From positions 7,630,501-7,694,500 of the forward strand of contig NC_088295.1 in the NCBI RefSeq assembly GCF_032854445.1: a stretch of DNA of 64,000 bases. The letters run 5' to 3'. The notes under the pieces were generated by a model that searched no databases, had not been told where the DNA came from, and saw only the letters and a list, made by a program, of their open reading frames with translations. The position numbers and the translations under genes were made by a program. Shown one piece after another: positions 58,801-64,000 of this stretch. This stretch comes from Liolophura sinensis. Lineage: Eukaryota > Mollusca > Polyplacophora > Chitonida > Chitonidae. The first letter of the stretch is position 1. Each line of letters starts with the position of its first letter.

Positions 58801-61182
58801 ACATATATTAGCTTATCTGTAAATGGGTGAGATAACGGGGATACATTTAGTAGCTAATGTGTAAAAGGAGAGATAACTGAGATACATGCAGTATCTAATG
58901 AGTAAATGAGCGAAAACTTCAATACATATATTAGCTTATGTGTAAATGGGTGAGATAACGGGGATACATTAAGTAGCTAATGTGCAAAAAGGAGAGATAA
59001 AGGAACGCGTGCATTAGCCAATGAGATAATCAGAATACACGTAGTACCTTATGTGTAAATGGGAGAGAGAACCAGAATACACGTAGTACCTTATGTGTAA
59101 ATGGGAAAGATAACCAGAATACACGTAGTAGCTTATGTGTAAATGGGAGAGAGAACCAGAATACACGTAGTACCTTATGTGTAAATGGGAAAGATAACCA
59201 GAATACACGTAGTACCCTATGCGTAAATGGGAAAGATAACCAGAATAAACGTAGTAGCTTATGTGTAAATGGGAGAGAGAACCAGTATACACGTAGTAGC
59301 TTATGTGTAAATGGGAGAGAGAACCAGAATACACGTAGTAGCTTATGTGTAAATGGGAGAGAGAACCAGAATACACGTAGTAGCTTATGTGTAAATGGGA
59401 GAAAACCTTGACAACACAAAATACCATTCGGAAAAACATTGCCCGAACTGAAATTCGCAAACGTAGCTGATTTACTACCAGGTATAACCTATTCGGCAGC
59501 TCAGCATAACCGTATAAGGTTAAGTATGTCCTCTCCTTTAGCTCAATCAACGGTCTGCAGCGTACACTGGAGGTACGGTGTCACGTTCATCTGAGCTAAT
59601 GCTGTGGTTACATCTCATTTGTGTTTGTGAAGTGCACTTCCGCTATTATTGGGACGTGACCAGGCAGCGTTAGAATTATTTAACCGCTTGAGTAGACGTC
59701 ATGTGCTCCTTCCTTCTAAACTGTGAGCGTGCCACACACAGAAGATTGCCGCCGCAATGACACTCAAAAGTCAAAGACGACGTTGATGTGAAACAGTATG
59801 CCATGAAGTCTGCGTCTGTAGTTCCTTCCAGACCACGGTGCTAAAGGGCCTAATACAGTAACACTGATCACCGCTACAACGTAAGCATTGTTATGGAGGG
59901 TAGAATGAAACGTGACTGAAAATACAATTGGTCCAGTGCTACTCTAGCTGTCAGAGGGCAGATATCGTTTGTTACATTGTCGCTGCTGATTTGGTTTTGC
60001 TTACGTCTTATCTCTTTTAATACCATCTGAATGTTTCAATAACCGTATGCAATAGGGCCTACAACTCTTATGTCTAGTGTGTTTGTGTACGCTTTTGATC
60101 ATGCTTGCTTAGATGAGGCCTGAAAGTCATCTCAGATATATCATATCACACACTATAAAATATATTACTTGACGTCGATATAACAAGGCTACCGTGTTTC
60201 TAGCTATTTTCAGCTAAAACTTGGCATTAACAGCATTACTTGGCAGACCAGAAGCCAGAAGCCTCGTCATCTAGAGTGACCACTCATAACGACTTTGTGT
60301 TGTGTTAATGGTTGTTACGAATTAACAGCTTCTTATCATGTACATAAATATGTACAAATCATATTTATTTATTTATTTATTTTTTTGTTTATTTGATTGG
60401 TGTTTTACGTGGTACTCAAGAATATTTCACTTATATGACGGCGGCAGGCATTATGGTGGGTGGAAACCGGACAGAGCCCGCGGGAAACCCACGACCATCC
60501 GCAGGTTGCTGCAAGACCTTCCCACGTTCGACCGGAGAGGAAGCCAGCATGAGCTGGAATTGAACTCACAGGGATCGCATTGGTGAGAGACTCCTGGGTC
60601 ATTACGATGCGCTAGCGCGCTAACCAAATGAACCACGGAGGCCCCTAGAAAACAAATGAAACTGTCCCAAAATGTATCGTTCCAAGAAAACTGTTTGGTG
60701 TCGTTTCTTTTTATTATAATACCATATGATTATTGAATCATATCAGTATTACTCAATAAGTCATATTGATATATCATCTCATCAAGGCCTAGAATCAACG
60801 CTTTCCTTTTTAAGCAGATGCAGCATTGTAATCATTTCTGGAAAACAGCTTCGGAGTAAGTCCAGCAGTCTGACAAAATGATTGGTTCCCGATACCCTCA
60901 CCCAAATAAACTCTGTATACACTTCGTAAATATAATTTATTAAAATGACATCTACTTTGAACTGTGTGTGTGCAAAACACTATATTTTTCTCCGGATATT
61001 TTTTTTACAGTTTTTAGGAATAGAATTAGTTATGACTGTGTTTTATAATATTTACAGATAAACTGATTGGAAGAGTGGTTTTGGGCTCGTTCATGTTTGC
61101 AAGAGGGAAGGAGCTGGAACACTGGAATGAGATGGTGGCCAATCAGAAAGAGCAGATAACCCAGTGGCACGTGCTCACCTGA
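19885..61182 (+). CDS. SYT15: Synaptotagmin-15-like protein, eight recognised coding exons
   Basis: The joined exons give 409 aa, close to vertebrate SYT15 (about 420). Residues 2-23 form a membrane segment, followed by a basic stop-transfer stretch (RRYRLKRAK) and a low-complexity linker. C2A covers about 138-263 and C2B about 273-400. SYT15 hallmarks are the block before C2A (GSIDPSLYK), [11 protein letters not shown] in C2A, and [11 protein letters not shown] plus QWHVL near the C-terminus. In C2A the acidic positions D175, D227 and D229 remain but the first loop-1 aspartate is missing and the last loop-3 position is N235. C2B keeps E302 and D308 but lacks the loop-3 DxD. This fits the known calcium-independent behaviour of SYT15. 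The family anchors C2 domains to membranes in vesicle traffic; the specific role here is inferred. M1 is the first Met after the acceptor at 19879; a short upstream exon may add residues because the exon opens mid-codon. Confidence 0.93.
20750..23640. repeat. Intronic minisatellite, about 38-bp unit, roughly 75 copies
   Basis: Units follow GGGCGGTTAAGCTTAGAGCT then GAGCCAAGGCTGTGATCA, with subtypes (TTTAAACCTGAACC; CATGGAGCTGAGAAAAGCC; TAATGTGGCCAGAAAAG). Blocks of several subtypes repeat in order, for example 21310-21520 versus 21520-21690 and several copies across 22020-22900, so whole blocks have been duplicated. It lies in the 10.2-kb intron after the TM exon. Confidence 0.93.
23641..24439. 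other. Intron sequence, nothing recognised
   Basis: Apparently single-copy sequence between two tandem arrays; no exon with matching phase was seen. Confidence 0.5.
24440..24790. repeat. Intronic minisatellite, 57-bp unit, about 6 copies
   Basis: CACTTGGGATTACCGTATTA, TCACCTTTACAACGTTTGTG and TCATGATATCCCCCAAA repeat every 57 bp. The unit is 19 codons, so one frame reads as a 19-residue repeat; no splice logic supports it. Confidence 0.9.
24791..26785. other. Intron sequence, nothing recognised
   Basis: AT-rich single-copy sequence without a visible exon, RNA gene or transposon. A short C run lies near 26690-26703. Confidence 0.5.
26786..27325. repeat. Intronic minisatellite, 58-bp unit, about 9 copies
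   Basis: GGACACAAGGGTGCTACGGC, TGATGCTTGGGAGGAAACAC and GGCTATTGTCACAACTCT repeat every 58 bp. Because 58 is not a multiple of three, the frame rotates between copies and the apparent protein changes sequence. Confidence 0.92.
27326..30231. other. Intron sequence before the linker exon
   Basis: Mostly single-copy. Faintly related segments (AGATATG/ATATGATCTGTG with ACATATCTGAAAGT) near 28170-28270 and 28555-28660 suggest a very old duplication. No further exon with compatible phase was recognised. Confidence 0.45.
30232..30383 (+). CDS. SYT15: SYT15 exon: linker
   Basis: The acceptor is CTTCCTTACAG and the donor CCAG|GTAAGT. One base completes the Ser codon of the previous exon, followed by 50 codons and one base. 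It encodes [12 protein letters not shown], which aligns with the VPFVVP stretch of vertebrate SYT15, and a Ser/Thr/Arg-rich linker. The phases on both sides fit, which selects this frame over two other open frames. Confidence 0.85.
30384..32196. other. Intron sequence, nothing recognised
   Basis: AT-rich sequence following the linker exon. No exon or transposon was recognised. Confidence 0.5.
32198..32369. repeat. (GT)n microsatellite with GC interruptions
   Basis: About 170 bp of alternating GT with scattered CGTG and ATGT units. The long open frames in all three + frames and on the - strand are artefacts. Confidence 0.97.
32370..33414. other. Intron sequence, nothing recognised
   Basis: Single-copy sequence between the GT tract and an irregular array. 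Confidence 0.5.
33415..33910. repeat. Irregular intronic minisatellite, about 45-60-bp units
   Basis: TGACCATGTCGTGTTGTGACC, AAGACGAAAAGGCCCGTCTG and variants recur about ten times with variable spacing and indels. Confidence 0.8.
33911..40561. other. Intron sequence with one degraded SINE
   Basis: Mostly single-copy. Around 34090-34460 a C/A-rich stretch (CCAAGCCCAGCCACAGCCCA) gives a proline-rich open frame I do not believe in. Near 36785-36900 two diverged ~60-bp copies share CTTTACACC(C/T)ACAA. No exon of the synaptotagmin gene is required or seen here. Confidence 0.45.
34925..35085 (+). mobile_element. Degraded SINE family 1 fragment
   Basis: The end of the segment, GTAAGTGAAAATTTCTTGAC, TACGGTGTTAAATACCAATC and AAATAAATGAATTAAATAA, matches the 3' part of the family with many substitutions. 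Confidence 0.6.
40562..40581 (+). repeat. Left terminal inverted repeat of the Tc1-like element
   Basis: GTGCTCAAAAGAAAGTATAC, the exact reverse complement of 42073-42092. Outside it lies TA. Confidence 0.93.
40833..41843 (+). CDS. Tc1-family transposase, complete (336 aa)
   Basis: A cut-and-paste DDE transposase that binds the terminal inverted repeats and moves the element. Residues about 5-110 form two helix-turn-helix units joined by the GRPR motif (56-59). The catalytic domain shows FSDESRF with D148, a glycine-rich [11 protein letters not shown] (183-193), [10 protein letters not shown] with D238, and [12 protein letters not shown] with E273. There are 34 residues between D238 and E273, i.e. 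DD34E as in Tc1. The length is typical of the family (about 340). No stop or frameshift is seen. The Met at 40833 is the natural start, giving [15 protein letters not shown]; the gene begins 251 bp after the left inverted repeat. GC content and arginine usage exceed the AT-rich surroundings, which fits a foreign insertion. Confidence 0.96.
   Translation: MPRLSQVERERAVGMAQQGATNAAIARTFGCTRATIVRLMQRLRQTGVTSDRSRSGRPRVTTPAEDRHIRTIHLRNRNVTATSTAATALGHPISRHTVYRRLRQHGIRARRPYCGVYLTPQNQRRRLIWARRVLRWQRREWARVMFSDESRFCVYKNDGRARVYRRVGERLVPNCVQQVRAFGGGSVMVWGGICGDLKTRLVVIHGNLNARRYTDEVLRPVVVPFIHQQQRGILYQHDNARPHTARLTNNFLQNANIDLLPWPACSPDLNPIEHLWDHLGRQVRRLPVPPVTVQQLEECLQQEWQPITPNVIRRLTSSMRRRVVACINANGGQTRY
42073..42092 (-). 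repeat. Right terminal inverted repeat of the Tc1-like element
   Basis: GTATACTTTCTTTTGAGCAC, a perfect 20-bp inverse of the left end. TA follows at 42093-42094. Confidence 0.93.
42093..42604. other. Intron sequence before the C2A exon
   Basis: AT-rich; it ends in the acceptor TTTCTCACAG. An open frame continues upstream of the acceptor by chance, so an unspliced reading of the exon starts too early. Confidence 0.5.
42605..42815 (+). CDS. SYT15: SYT15 exon: start of C2A
   Basis: The acceptor is TTTCTCACAG and the donor CAG|GTGGGT. It encodes [39 protein letters not shown] and loop 1 up to SCDPFVR, the first beta strands of C2A. It starts and ends with split Gly and Arg codons that fit the neighbours. 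Confidence 0.95.
43255..43485 (-). mobile_element. tRNA-Ser/Leu-like derived SINE (third family)
   Basis: On the - strand GACGGCCGAGTGGTTAGGAC gives an A box of the Ser/Leu type and GTGGGTTCAATCCCTGG a B box about 50 bp later. About 190 bp of body follow, ending in an (ATGT)n tail, seen as CATACATACATA near 43258-43270. The acceptor stem does not pair, so this is a retroposon or tRNA relic and not a working tRNA gene. Confidence 0.6.
43486..46019. other. Intron sequence with one degraded SINE
   Basis: Apparently single-copy apart from the fragment at 44650-44790. No additional exon was recognised. Confidence 0.45.
44650..44790 (+). mobile_element. Degraded SINE family 1 fragment
   Basis: GGTCTTTCGGTAATCTGCGG, ATGGTCGTGTGTTTTAATCT, GTCGCCGTCGTTCATGTAT and TTCTTCAGCACGGCGTAAAA align with the family, with many substitutions and no clean tail. 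Confidence 0.75.
46025..46620. repeat. Intronic minisatellite, 56-bp unit, split by a SINE
   Basis: TATTTTTCTCATACCTATGG, TGATATCTAGAACTATTGAT and CTGTCCAAAATGTCGC repeat every 56 bp (about 46041, 46097, 46153, 46209), then continue after the SINE at 46509-46620. Confidence 0.92.
46230..46508 (+). mobile_element. SINE family 1, full length, inserted in the 56-bp array
   Basis: GAGGCCTCCGTGGCTCAGTC opens the element (A box TGGCTCAGTCGG); the B box is GTTCAAGTCC near 46312. The central domain and (AAAT)n tail are present, with a small local duplication (CCACCCACC near 46416 and 46434). It is flanked by TCATACCTGTGG (46218-46229) and TCATACCTATGG (46509-46520), 11 of 12 matching; the repeat unit contains the same word. 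Confidence 0.9.
46621..47160. other. Intron sequence before the polybasic exon
   Basis: Single-copy AT-rich sequence ending in the acceptor at 47159-47160. Confidence 0.5.
47161..47254 (+). CDS. SYT15: SYT15 exon: C2A polybasic region
   Basis: The acceptor is ACTTTGTTGTTTCAG and the donor CAG|GTCAGT. It encodes [18 protein letters not shown] and [13 protein letters not shown], the C2A strand and basic patch. The exon is 94 nt and ends on a codon boundary. A 4.3-kb tandem array starts about 110 bp after the donor. Confidence 0.95.
47365..51655. repeat. Large intronic minisatellite, 38/40-bp units, about 110 copies
   Basis: Two unit types share GGCTACTGTCAAACTGCTCT and (C/G)TCCACCGTGTA. The 38-bp type has ATTACCCTCC and the 40-bp type ATATTTTCCTCC. 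The 38-bp type dominates the left part (47.4-49.1 kb) with more divergence; 40-bp units dominate 49.1-50.5 kb in a very homogeneous block; the right part mixes both in repeated blocks. An AT-only interruption of about 40 bp lies near 48996-49040. It occupies about half of the 8.3-kb intron splitting C2A. Confidence 0.95.
51656..52899. other. Intron sequence, nothing recognised
   Basis: AT-rich single-copy sequence with no exon or element recognised. Confidence 0.5.
52900..53032 (+). mobile_element. SINE family 2, 3' fragment
   Basis: GGCGGCAGCACTTTGGCGGC, ATGGACTCGCCCTGTCAC and CGCACCTAATGACTCCCC match the 3' part of the elements at 140-490 and 17665-18014, ending in ACGTTACAGCCCCATGCATG. 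Its CATA-rich tail leads straight into the next SINE. Confidence 0.7.
53060..53290 (-). mobile_element. SINE family 1 inserted in a CATA repeat
   Basis: On the - strand GGGCCTCGGTGGCTCAGTCGG carries the A box; the B-box region, body and 3' TACGGCGTAAAACACCAATC end are present with a short A tail. About 35 bp of the central domain are deleted near 53128. CATACATACAT flanks both sides, so a target duplication cannot be defined. Confidence 0.88.
53291..53525. repeat. Compound (CATA)n/(CA)n/(TA)n microsatellite
   Basis: CATA and CA runs are interrupted once by ATATATATCCATCCACCTAT and end in (TA)n and ATCCACCCATGTACATACAT. The two halves end alike, suggesting duplication of the whole block. Open frames here are artefacts. 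Confidence 0.95.
53530..53790. repeat. Intronic minisatellite, 39-bp unit, about 6-7 copies
   Basis: TAGTAGGCCTATTGTGTTTC and ATGAATACACCTTTTTATA repeat every 39 bp; AGGCCT is palindromic. Edge copies are degraded (GATGCACCC, GATGCGCAC). Confidence 0.9.
53791..55550. other. Intron sequence with a poly(G) run
   Basis: A run of 13 G lies at 54634-54646. Otherwise apparently single-copy, ending in the T-rich tract and acceptor at 55549-55550. Confidence 0.5.
55551..55721 (+). CDS. SYT15: SYT15 exon: C-terminal half of C2A
   Basis: A T-rich tract and CAG precede the exon; the donor is GAG|GTAATT. It has 57 codons with both ends in phase 0, so it is the only symmetrical exon recognised. It encodes loop 3 ([14 protein letters not shown]; residues 227 and 229 are Asp, 235 is Asn) and VVWRDLEKE. 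Skipping would keep the frame but destroy C2A. Confidence 0.95.
55771..55875 (+). repeat. (TG)n microsatellite in the 234-bp intron
   Basis: About 105 bp of TG with a few CG/AT/TT interruptions, starting 50 bp after the donor at 55722 and ending 80 bp before the exon at 55956. It fills nearly half of the intron. Confidence 0.97.
55956..56076 (+). CDS. SYT15: SYT15 exon: start of C2B
   Basis: The acceptor is TTTTTGTTTTTACAG and the donor TCG|GTGAGT. It encodes [20 protein letters not shown] and [20 protein letters not shown], matching the start of C2B in vertebrate SYT15 (GDLQFCLSYND). The length is 121 nt, so skipping would shift the frame. The preceding intron is only 234 bp. Confidence 0.93.
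56077..57000. other. Intron sequence, nothing recognised
   Basis: Single-copy AT-rich sequence; a 12-A run lies near 56683. Confidence 0.5.
57001..57140 (+). repeat. Fourfold repeat of a splice acceptor and exon start
   Basis: ACAGATAGTTACATGAAGGT with CAGTCTGCTT occurs three times upstream of the true exon (first exon-like bases 57005, 57043, 57081) and again as the exon itself (57118) with two substitutions in the shared part. Spacings are 38, 38 and 37 bp. Each copy has its own pyrimidine-containing TNTTTACAG. Confidence 0.95.
57118..57300 (+). CDS. SYT15: SYT15 exon: middle of C2B
   Basis: The acceptor is TTTCTTTTTACAG (AG 57116-57117) and the donor AAGG|GTACGT. The first two bases complete Asp308, then [33 protein letters not shown] and [12 protein letters not shown]. 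Three upstream near-copies of the acceptor and exon start exist, but only this one continues an open frame into the domain. Confidence 0.95.
57301..58639. other. Intron sequence, nothing recognised
   Basis: Single-copy sequence after the C2B exon; no repeat family was recognised. Confidence 0.5.
58640..59405. repeat. Intronic minisatellite, 39-bp unit, degenerate to homogeneous
   Basis: GTAGCTTATGTGTAAATGGG then AGAGAGAACCAGAATACAC repeats every 39 bp from about 59025 to 59405. From 58640 to 59025 related but diverged units of variable length occur (ACATGTAGTA..GTGTAAATGGGAGAGATAA). The unit is 13 codons, so - strand frames stay open for up to 178 codons; treated as artefacts. Confidence 0.9.
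59406..60360. other. Intron sequence, nothing recognised
   Basis: Single-copy sequence between the array and the last SINE. Confidence 0.5.
60361..60645 (-). mobile_element. SINE family 1, near full length
   Basis: On the - strand GGGGCCTCCGTGGTTCATTTGG carries a mutated A box; the B-box region GTTCAATTCC, the central domain and a long (AAAT)n tail, seen as TTTATTTATTTATTT, are present. Only a weak direct repeat (ACAAAT) flanks it. Confidence 0.88.
61058..61182 (+). CDS. SYT15: SYT15 last coding exon: C2B end and WHxL motif
   Basis: The acceptor is AATATTTACAG. After completing Asp369 it encodes [29 protein letters not shown] and QITQWHVLT, then TGA at 61180-61182. The WHVL motif (405-408) matches the conserved C2B WHxL of synaptotagmins. 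Confidence 0.96.
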
Positions 61183-63030
61183 TCGCCTGTGGTCATAACA
61201 TGACAATAACAACAACAAAACACTTGCAACATCGGCAAGGATCTGGAGAGGCCGCGTTGATAATCGTTGTGTGAGACACCTCTGGTTAAGTGAATGTGTG
61301 ATTTGTGAAGGGACTACACCATTTTCTGCGTCTCTCCCCCTTCCATACAGGATGTTTCTGAAAAAAAAAACATCGGGACAATTTGGACCATTTGTTAGAG
61401 GCAGAATCTCAGTAGGAATGCATCTTACGATACCTTTAAGGACAATTCAAGTCAGACGTCAGATTTGAAGATTTGCTCCAGTGAGGTCCATCCCCGTCTC
61501 CCCACTTGACAAAGACAGCATGTGTATCCATATGTATGTCCACAATGTACAAATAGACCGTAGCTGTCAATTGTAATTCTTTCTGTTTCACTGTGTATCG
61601 TATGACAATATACCTTGTGTTGTGTATTGTCTAATATTTTAACCTGCACAGTATTTTGATTGTCTGAAAGTTCCACGGCGCCCAAATAACGTCTATTGTG
61701 TATATTTATTTATGGCGTCCATGATGAATTTTGTCGGAGAAACTGACACAGTCTATATGTCAACATGGCATCAGGTGTAACAAGAGCTTGTTATGAATCA
61801 GCACTCCCCTGGTAAAAGATGTGCTTTTTTAACACGATACCACACAGAACTCTGGTAGTTTGGGGTCAAAGAGTAGCTTTAAGTGGTAACCTATAAGGAC
61901 CTCTGGTTCGCGTAACCAATCAAAAATCCGCCAGGAGCTCACGTTGTAGTTTGGTCCATTACTTTGTGTCATTTGTCCTGTCCTAGCTCATTGTTACTGC
62001 AATGAAACTTTGTCAAAATACATTACTCAAACAGAGATCCCATTTTGACCAATCAGAACGCTAAGAAGCAGTTTAAATATTTTTGTGTAGTTGACCTTCG
62101 AGTACTTCCGAAATTTACTTAATCGGTTATAAATACACGTAGTACTACAACTTACTCGTATGACATCGGCCATGTTTACGCCTAAAAAAATAGTCCTTCA
62201 ATAGGTTGCCTGTAATCTGGGTAAAAATTAATAGTTATGAAAAGTGTCTTGAAATGCAGGTTCACATAGATTATCTCCATACAAAATTTTGACGATGTGC
62301 TTGAAGGTTATACCGGGATTGAGACTGACTTATCTTCAGCTTGATCAATCGTAGGCTAGTCTACATCCGAACCACTCCGACAGAATCAACGGAAATACAT
62401 GTCAAAACTAGATAAATCAGGCTACTTGTATGAAGATGATGGCTTTATTTTCATGTATACTGTTTATCCACTGATAATTGTCAGCATTATAATTGATATT
62501 CCATCTACCTAGGCCTGGGCTGAAGCACTCGATGTGTTTTAGCAGTATATAATGGCATTACGAGAAGATAAAAATGGGGAAACAAGTGTACACATGTACC
62601 TGTGGAACCTTCTGAGCGAAAGTCGCATCCGGAACGAGGACCTGACTTCTGTGATTACATGTAGTTACCACAAAAGCGTGGCATTAGATGAACAAGCCAC
62701 GAGAAGATTTCACTAACACCGTACTGGTTAACCAAAAAAAAAAAAAAAATGTCATTTCACCAAAAATTGTCTTTCTTCACCTTAGTAGACTAAGTTGATC
62801 GTAACTATCATGATAACATATACGTATAGCAAGTATTGCGAGAGTAATTATAATCTACTCGCTTAAGGTTGATTTGTTTGAAGAAAGCCCAGTTCAGTAT
62901 ATGACTACTGAGGTCTTTTCTGGCTGGGTCTCAGCGAACTTCAACAGATCTGCATACTACTAATCACTCCACAGGGAAACTTTGTTATTTTGAATTCTTG
63001 GATAATAAATGTTTGATAAACCAATAAATG
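61183..63030 (+). other. SYT15: Probable 3' UTR of SYT15
   Basis: Sequence after the stop has no other gene. Candidate poly(A) signals AATAAA lie at 63004-63009 and 63023-63028; others at 63140-63145 and 63934-63939 would extend the UTR. The true end is not decided by sequence alone. Confidence 0.4.
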
Positions 63031-63604
63031 AATGCTTGTATAATATGTAAAAAGTGTCAGATGTTAGTGTATTATTGTCTGTTCATGATGAATATGCAAA
63101 AAGAGTATTTGTCTATGTAGTTTATAGCTTGATTGGTCGAATAAAGAATTGCAACATGACGTTATCTGGCCTTCCTTTGTTTCCATGTTATCTAAAGGCG
63201 TACCAGATATTTAACTTACTCTCGAGATATCATCTGTTTTGCTTTTCATTGCTTAAGTGTCTTCGTATGCCCTCTTTCATGTTCCACAAAGTGCCACTTA
63301 TTTGTTTCCCGTCTTATTTGGTACTCGGTAGCAAATCAGTGAAAAGGTGTGCCCCTCCTATCTACGAGACACAAAAATGAGGTTTATATATCGGCCACTT
63401 ACACGGAAATTGTACATTGCCCACTTTTATGGTTCGAAGACCTTTAATAACAAGAGGCGATCGACGGCGCTTGTAAGGCCGTTTGCTAACTGTACGTTAG
63501 TTGAAGTCCATTTGTTTTAAAATGCCACGAATGATGCACTGCAAGTCTGTGTATCACACTTGGAAAGATTGGATAGTGGCTTACAAAAGATCAGTGAAAG
63601 GTGA

Positions 63605-63860
63605 AGGGTCGTGGCTATAAACCAGAGTCCTGGTCCCCACTGGCGGACTAAGCATCCCCGAGGCCTGGTCCCTGCTTCTGGACTAAGCATCCTCAAGGCC
63701 TGGCGGACTAAGTTTCCTCGAGGCCTGGTCCCCGCTGGTGGACTCCTCGGGGCCTGGTCTGTGCTGGTGGACTAAGCTTCAAGAAGGCGTGGTCTCTGCC
63801 TGTGGACTAAGCTTCCCCGAGGCCGGTCCCTGCTGGTTGACTACGCAACCCTGTTTTCTG
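63605..63860. repeat. Short degenerate minisatellite, about 35-40-bp unit, 6-7 copies
   Basis: GAGGCCTGGTCCC(T/C)GCTGGTGGACTAAGC with CATCCTC or TTCCCCG recurs with indels. GAGGCCT near-palindromes lie at the unit joints. Confidence 0.85.
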
Positions 63861-64000
63861 GTCCCTTTGCATTGGTTTTTGAGTGCTTGAGTGACCATTC
63901 AGCGTTTTGAGTAATTCTAGACCTGTGACGTCTAATAAATTGCAATTAACATCACTGCAATTGTTAACCTAATTCTGCTGAAGCCATTGCAATAGAGAAT

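Noticed and set aside
59014-59550. 178-aa frame on the - strand with a 13-residue repeat
   Set aside because: Generated by the 39-bp minisatellite within a SYT15 intron.

Overview
This is a window from a large, repeat-rich animal genome, most likely a lophotrochozoan (mollusc-like) marine invertebrate. The signs are: one gene split into eight recognisable coding exons with perfectly compatible splice phases over 41 kb; tRNA-derived SINEs of the type common in molluscs and their relatives; a Tc1/mariner transposon; and about 17 kb (roughly a quarter of the window) of minisatellites and microsatellites. The species assignment is inference.

The only host gene I can support is a synaptotagmin-15 (SYT15) orthologue on the + strand. 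Its exons are at 19880-20057, 30232-30383, 42605-42815, 47161-47254, 55551-55721, 55956-56076, 57118-57300 and 61058-61182. From the ATG at 19885 they join without a frameshift or stop into 1230 nt (409 aa plus stop). The protein has an N-terminal membrane segment, a serine/threonine-rich linker, C2A, C2B and a C-terminal WHxL motif. Any upstream exon or promoter was not identified. The stop is at 61180-61182, followed by a probable 3' UTR.

Layout: 1-18.0 kb has no recognisable gene. It holds two tRNA-derived SINE families, minisatellites of 52/45, 33, ~75, 34, 75 and 44/88 bp, and a diverged duplication flanking the 44/88-bp array. A 64-bp array (18.15-19.8 kb) ends about 70 bp before the transmembrane exon. 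Intron 1 of the recognised gene holds a 2.9-kb 38-bp array plus 57- and 58-bp arrays. Intron 2 holds a GT microsatellite and a structurally intact Tc1-like element (40562-42092) with a complete 336-aa transposase. Intron 3 carries SINEs and a 56-bp array. Intron 4 holds a 4.3-kb array of 38/40-bp units, SINE pieces and CA/CATA microsatellites. Intron 5 is only 234 bp and is nearly half TG repeat. In intron 6 the acceptor region of the next exon is repeated four times. Intron 7 has a 39-bp array and a SINE. A further short array lies near 63.7 kb.

The most interesting points are the quadruplicated splice acceptor, the TG repeat in the tiny C2 intron, the loss of calcium ligands concentrated in C2B, the intact transposon, SINEs sitting inside tandem arrays, palindromes embedded in many minisatellite units, and the duplicated flanks of the 44/88-bp array. 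I found no convincing new multi-gene system.
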